Shown here in pieces: positions 6,159 through 10,062 of a stretch of 10,062 nucleotides of DNA. Each line of letters begins with the position of its first letter. Within the stretch, counting starts at the first letter, position 1. The stretch comes from Propionibacteriales bacterium (GTDB taxonomy: Bacteria; Actinomycetota; Actinomycetes; Propionibacteriales; Propionibacteriaceae), in assembly GCA_030453285.1 (NCBI GenBank), contig JAKDKP010000034.1, positions 1 to 10,062 on the forward strand. The letters run 5' to 3'. Both the position numbers and the translations under genes were made by a program. The notes under the pieces are model-generated. The model did no database searches, was not told the DNA's origin, and saw nothing but the letters and a program-made list of their open reading frames with translations.

Positions 6159-6582
6159 GCAGACGAATTGCGCGTCACCCCAGTCGGCGTGGTCGTTGCC
6201 ATTGCCGTCGGAGGTCGGGTCGGCGACCAGCTTCACCTGATCGGCGCCGGCGACGTCGGCGGTCAGCTGCCAGCCTGCCGAGGTCGCGGTCAGTACCGGC
6301 GAGGTGACGACGCTCCGGCCGTCAGCCTGCACCTGGAACTGCACCGTGCCGCGGGCCACCTGGGCGTCGTCGATGCCCACCACGGCGGTGAACCGGGAGC
6401 ACCTGCCACCGGTGAAGTAGGTGACCTCGGCTGGCGCGTGCGTGCCGAGCCCCTTGTCGTAAGTGATGCCGTCGATCGTCAACGGTCCCCCATCACCGGC
6501 GTCCTGGCCGCCGTTGGAGCGGTCGAGCTCCATCGGCCCCCACCCGTTGTTGGCAGACATCGGCGCATGATCACTGGCAAAC
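6148..6582. repeat. 17-bp direct repeat pair bracketing the NPCBM-coding segment
   Basis: CATGATCACTGGCAGAC at 6148-6164 and CATGATCACTGGCAAAC at 6566-6582 match at 16 of 17 positions, in the same orientation, 418 bases apart. The segment between them encodes almost exactly the C-terminal NPCBM module, from FASDHAP to the stop codon. The two copies are read in different frames. Chance is possible because both contain the over-represented TGATCA. Confidence 0.6.
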
Positions 6583-9500
6583 ACGGTGCCCCGCGGTGGT
6601 GGTGGCACAATCCCGATCACGCGCTCCCGGGTCACCGAAGCGGACGACCCGTCAGTCCTTTTGTAGGTGGCTCGTACGGTGAAGGTCACCTCCTCGTCGG
6701 AGATGTCGGCCGGTGTCTGCACCGTCCAGCGTGTGGCGAGGATGCCGCCCGGCGCCAGTTGATCAACAGCGTTCGGCTGCTCGGCGGCAACGGTGAAACC
6801 ATCGGGTGCCTGCACCTGCACCACCACATCGCTGATCGGTTCGGCCTCGGTCGAGGTCAACGTGGTCGTGGCCACTGATTCCTGGCCGGGGAACAGTTTC
6901 TGCGGATCGGTGGACACCTCGAGATTCGCGCATGCCTCGACAGCGGCGGCGGCACCGATGTCGGTGATCGTCACGTCGTCGAGAGTGAACAACGCATTGC
7001 CGGCGACGGCCGTACGACGCAGGCCGACCCAGGTGTCGCCACAGGCCGAACCGTCCACCTCGGCAGTGAACCGCTGGGTGCTCGTCCGGGCCGGCAGGTC
7101 GGTGCGCGTCACCTCGGTCGAGACCGGCTTGCCGGTGAGGGTACTGTCCCGACCGACCACGAACTGGTAGGCACCAGCGATGGCCGACTGATTGTTGAAC
7201 GACACCCGATACCTCCGCCCGGCCTTGAGATCGGCGGTCTGGGGCACCGTGCGGTACACCAGCCCCTTGTTCTCCTTGTTCGACTTCAGCGACCAGTCGC
7301 CGGAGATCACGTCATCGATCGGTACGCCGTTCCAGCCCTTCTGGGTGTACGGCTCGTTGCGTTCCGATCGATGGGTGCGGGCATCGGTGATACCGCCGGC
7401 GTCGCCCTTCACGAACGGACCCCACCCGGGCTGGTCACCCTCGAAGTCCTCATCGACCAGGACCCTCGGGTCGTCGGGTCGGGCCGGGGCGGCGACCAGG
7501 CGGACGTCGTCGAGGGTGATTGCGGCCGCACCCGCGACAGCGGAGACCTTCAGCTCGACCCGTCCCGCCGTGGTCACCGTGAATGGCACGGTGACCCGCT
7601 GGGTCCAGGTGTTGTTGTACGCACTGGCGGCGACGTAGTTCTTCGCCGTGGACGCGGTGATCATCCGGGTGGCAGGTGTCCCGCCAGCCGGGGCGGCCGA
7701 CACGGTCAACTCGCGACGCTTCCCGGGCTCGATCTCGGCCAGCACGGTCGCCTCGTAGCTGCCGGGCTTCAACGTCTGGGTGCGTTGGCTGATGGCCGAG
7801 GCGTCGGTGCCCAGCCGGGCCACGTTGTTGCCTTCGGAGGTGGTGCCGGCGGTTGCTCCGCCGGTCGGATTCCACGCGGACAGGTTGCCGGCGTTGAAGC
7901 CGGGATCAACGATGCCGGTGCCCTCACCCCACCGTGGGTCGGCCTGGCGACTGGCCTTCAGTGGGTAGACCACGTACGGGGTTCCGGGCTTGGCGTCCAG
8001 CGTGATCCGGCCGCTCTTGGCCGTCACCCTCGACACCTCCTTGCGGCCGGTGTCGGTCAACTCGTACACCGTGAAGGAACGGTACTTCGCCAGATCCTTG
8101 GGCACGTCCCAGGTGCTGGTGCCCCCCGTGGCCGACCAGTGGTAGGCCTTGTCGGCGGCCTGCGGATCCCGCGCCCCGGCCGAGGTCCACGGCAGCAGAT
8201 AGCTGTCGCCCTTCGCGACCGGCTTGCCGTCGGCGCTGATCACCCGATCGGCGGCCGAGGTACCGGCCACGCTGACCCCGTTGTCGAAGTCGATCCGCCC
8301 GTCGGTCCACCGGATGATCCTGCCCTGCTGGAGGTACTTCACCGGCAGGTTGTTCTGCCACACGTTGCGGGTGAAGGCGCGGTAGTCCTTCTGGCCGGTC
8401 CAGCCCTCGAACTCGACAAGGTGGGCAGTACCCAGCAACGGGTGCGGGTTCCACACATCCTTCTCGCTGTTGCGGACGAACCTGATCAACTGCGAGTTGA
8501 TGCCCTTGTTGTCGCTGCCGCCGTACTTCTCGTCATTGGCCCAGTGTGACCAGGTCGAGGTCCGCTCCATCCGACTGGCCCACTCAGTGGTGACCCGCCA
8601 GTCGTTCTTGATCAGCTCCGACTGCAGCGACTCCGACAGCCAGCCGTACTCGTAGTAGACGTCGACGTAGATGAAGTCGAGCGCGTCGCCGGTCTCGGCC
8701 TTGAGTTGGGCCAGGCGTCGGCCCAACGTGCCGTCCTGCCGGTCGATCCGCTGGTTGATGAAGTACGCCTGATCGACCCAGTTCCAGTTCGGCCGCTTCG
8801 GATCCATCAGCCGGTCGTTCCACGCGTTGGCCTCCGGATTGGCCTCGGTGGCGTTGATGTGGACCCCCAACTCGGCGTTGTACTGCTGCGAGCCGTCCGC
8901 CAACTTCTTGAGGTCGGCCAGCCCGCCGGCGCGAGTGTTGTAGTTGCCGCCGTAGTCGGGGTGCGCGGAGTCATGCCCCTCGGACTGGTAGCCCTTCAGC
9001 ATGGCCGCCTGCCCCAGGCCGTCGGTGGCCAGGGAGATCCGCTTGATGTCGTCCAAGGTCTTCAGGAAGGGATTGGTCGCCTCGCTGACGATGTTGAACG
9101 GGATGTGGGTGATCACCCGGTCGGGGGTCTCTTCCCCCCGCGGCGTCTCGACCCCGATGCCACGCATCGCGATCGCGCCGTCCTGCCAGTCGATCAGGTC
9201 GTCATCGTTCGCATCGGCGGTCAGCGCCACCTTCGCCCAAGGCAGTTCGAGGGTCGTGTCACTGTCGGCGGTCCGGTACAACCAGTCCCCCGACCACAGC
9301 CCGAGACGCTTGGCCCCGCCGGCCTCGGCCGTCGTGCGCCGCAGGATCCGGTTGCGGTCCATCTTGCCGGTGGTGTCGCTGTTGTCGTACAGGGAGTTGG
9401 ACTCGATGGCTGCCGCGACCCGATCGGTGTTCGCCACGGCGTACGAGGATCCGACGGCCCGGTCGTCGACCGGTGTGTCCTTGGTGACGGCGGTGGTGGT

Positions 9501-10062
9501 GTCGCCGTCACGGTTGCGGGAGACGTCGATGATCGCCGAGCGCACGCTCGCTCCGGCGTCGGTCGATCCCACCGACAGCAGCGAATGGTCGGCGATGCCG
9601 ATGGTGCGCACCAGCTCGGTGCCGTCGATGATCTTGGTGATCTTGAACTCCGCGGTCGACCCGTTGATCCTGATCACCGCAGTGATCGACATCCCCGGCA
9701 GGTCGGGTGAGCCCAGGGTCCAGGTGGCGGTGTCTCCGGACACCTGCTGGCCCTCGACGCTGACCCGGCGGTCCCTGCCGTTGATGGTGATGGTGTCCAG
9801 GGCGACCGGCTGTCCGGAGAAGCGTCCGCCATCGGCAAGGGTGTAGGAGACGATCTGTGGGAAGTCGTCGGCCACCTCGACCCGCAGGCCGGCCGAGGAG
9901 ATGGTCTGGGTGCTGGCCACCATCGGAGCCGCCACAGCAGATGGTGGCGCAGTGAACTGTGGCGCGGCAAACATCACGGTGCCCGCGAGCAGGGCCGTGC
10001 CAAGCAGGTGGGCAGTCCTGTTCCGCGCTCCTTGCGCCTGGGCAGGGCGGGACGGTCGAGGC
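6153..10062 (-). CDS. Secreted endo-alpha-N-acetylgalactosaminidase, GH101 (5' end beyond window)
   Basis: Releases Gal-beta-1,3-GalNAc (core 1) from Ser/Thr of mucin-type glycoproteins. The frame is open to the right edge (1,302 residues visible). Codons upstream of GTG 9977 continue a signal peptide (basic stretch with R-N-R-T, core HLLGTALLAGTVMF, likely cleavage after AVAA), so the start lies outside. Numbering from GTG 9977: mutarotase-like beta sandwich about 25-300; catalytic barrel with GYQSEGHDSAHPD (H335, D336), nucleophile D439 in FIYVDVY, acid/base E465 in VTTEWAS, and SHWANDEKYGG; carbohydrate-binding-like sandwiches about 690-835 and 840-1012; NEW3 domain about 1015-1120; NPCBM domain about 1130-1274. 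No LPxTG, membrane anchor or SLH repeats follow, so release into the medium is inferred. Catalytic residues are assigned by recalled alignment to characterised GH101 enzymes. The neighbouring exporter is not a sugar importer, so no utilisation locus is evident here. Confidence 0.93.
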   Translation of the reverse strand, partial: PRPSRPAQAQGARNRTAHLLGTALLAGTVMFAAPQFTAPPSAVAAPMVASTQTISSAGLRVEVADDFPQIVSYTLADGGRFSGQPVALDTITINGRDRRVSVEGQQVSGDTATWTLGSPDLPGMSITAVIRINGSTAEFKITKIIDGTELVRTIGIADHSLLSVGSTDAGASVRSAIIDVSRNRDGDTTTAVTKDTPVDDRAVGSSYAVANTDRVAAAIESNSLYDNSDTTGKMDRNRILRRTTAEAGGAKRLGLWSGDWLYRTADSDTTLELPWAKVALTADANDDDLIDWQDGAIAMRGIGVETPRGEETPDRVITHIPFNIVSEATNPFLKTLDDIKRISLATDGLGQAAMLKGYQSEGHDSAHPDYGGNYNTRAGGLADLKKLADGSQQYNAELGVHINATEANPEANAWNDRLMDPKRPNWNWVDQAYFINQRIDRQDGTLGRRLAQLKAETGDALDFIYVDVYYEYGWLSESLQSELIKNDWRVTTEWASRMERTSTWSHWANDEKYGGSDNKGINSQLIRFVRNSEKDVWNPHPLLGTAHLVEFEGWTGQKDYRAFTRNVWQNNLPVKYLQQGRIIRWTDGRIDFDNGVSVAGTSAADRVISADGKPVAKGDSYLLPWTSAGARDPQAADKAYHWSATGGTSTWDVPKDLAKYRSFTVYELTDTGRKEVSRVTAKSGRITLDAKPGTPYVVYPLKASRQADPRWGEGTGIVDPGFNAGNLSAWNPTGGATAGTTSEGNNVARLGTDASAISQRTQTLKPGSYEATVLAEIEPGKRRELTVSAAPAGGTPATRMITASTAKNYVAASAYNNTWTQRVTVPFTVTTAGRVELKVSAVAGAAAITLDDVRLVAAPARPDDPRVLVDEDFEGDQPGWGPFVKGDAGGITDARTHRSERNEPYTQKGWNGVPIDDVISGDWSLKSNKENKGLVYRTVPQTADLKAGRRYRVSFNNQSAIAGAYQFVVGRDSTLTGKPVSTEVTRTDLPARTSTQRFTAEVDGSACGDTWVGLRRTAVAGNALFTLDDVTITDIGAAAAVEACANLEVSTDPQKLFPGQESVATTTLTSTEAEPISDVVVQVQAPDGFTVAAEQPNAVDQLAPGGILATRWTVQTPADISDEEVTFTVRATYKRTDGSSASVTRERVIGIVPPPPRGTVFASDHAPMSANNGWGPMELDRSNGGQDAGDGGPLTIDGITYDKGLGTHAPAEVTYFTGGRCSRFTAVVGIDDAQVARGTVQFQVQADGRSVVTSPVLTATSAGWQLTADVAGADQVKLVADPTSDGNGNDHADWGDAQFVCQ

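Noticed and set aside
7371..9710. Plus-strand open frames (392 and 334 codons) opposite the GH101 gene
   Set aside because: Both lie within a well-supported GH101 coding region and show no family signature or ribosome site.
1..10062. tRNA, rRNA, insertion sequences, phage genes, toxin-antitoxin or defence modules
   Set aside because: I looked for cloverleaf-like inverted repeats, transposase or integrase motifs and nuclease/TIR/toxin signatures on both strands and saw none that hold up.

Overview
The window comes from a high-GC (roughly two-thirds G+C by eye) actinobacterium. Codon use, GTG starts, a probable leaderless gene and the gene families all fit Actinomycetota. The family mix, especially a GH101 enzyme ending in NEW3 and NPCBM modules, makes Propionibacteriales/Propionibacteriaceae my best guess, but this is inference.

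Left part (1-3200) is conserved core: the 3' end of an FHA-domain gene, a short DUF3107 gene, a convergent ferritin-like (MiaE-like) gene, and a divergent DEAD-box RNA helicase (rhlE type). From memory, Mycobacterium tuberculosis has a similar block (Rv3208A, Rv3210c, rhlE/Rv3211), which supports these assignments. The helicase frame has no ATG, GTG or TTG upstream of the conserved Q motif. The best start is a CTG at 1485 with a well-placed Shine-Dalgarno. The ferritin-like gene appears leaderless, with a TAGGCT -10 element six bases before its GTG.

Right part (3306-10062) is a minus-strand series, in transcription order: a large secreted endo-alpha-N-acetylgalactosaminidase (GH101, mucin-type O-glycan hydrolase) whose 5' end lies beyond the right edge, a type IV ABC exporter half-transporter, and a PHP-family phosphoesterase. 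ABC exporter and PHP gene are close enough to be co-transcribed, though a hairpin sits between them. I see no functional link between the glycosidase and the other two. A strong bidirectional-looking terminator at 3234-3261 separates rhlE from the convergent PHP gene.

I found no RNA gene, insertion sequence, prophage, CRISPR array or recognisable new defence system. The least ordinary signals are sequence-level: (i) three gene 3' ends (rhlE, PHP, GH101) each carry three tandem units of about 14 bp with the stop codon in the first unit; (ii) TGATCA is strongly over-represented and forms three of the seven stop-codon contexts; (iii) a 17-bp near-identical direct repeat brackets the segment encoding the NPCBM module; (iv) the CTG start of the helicase.
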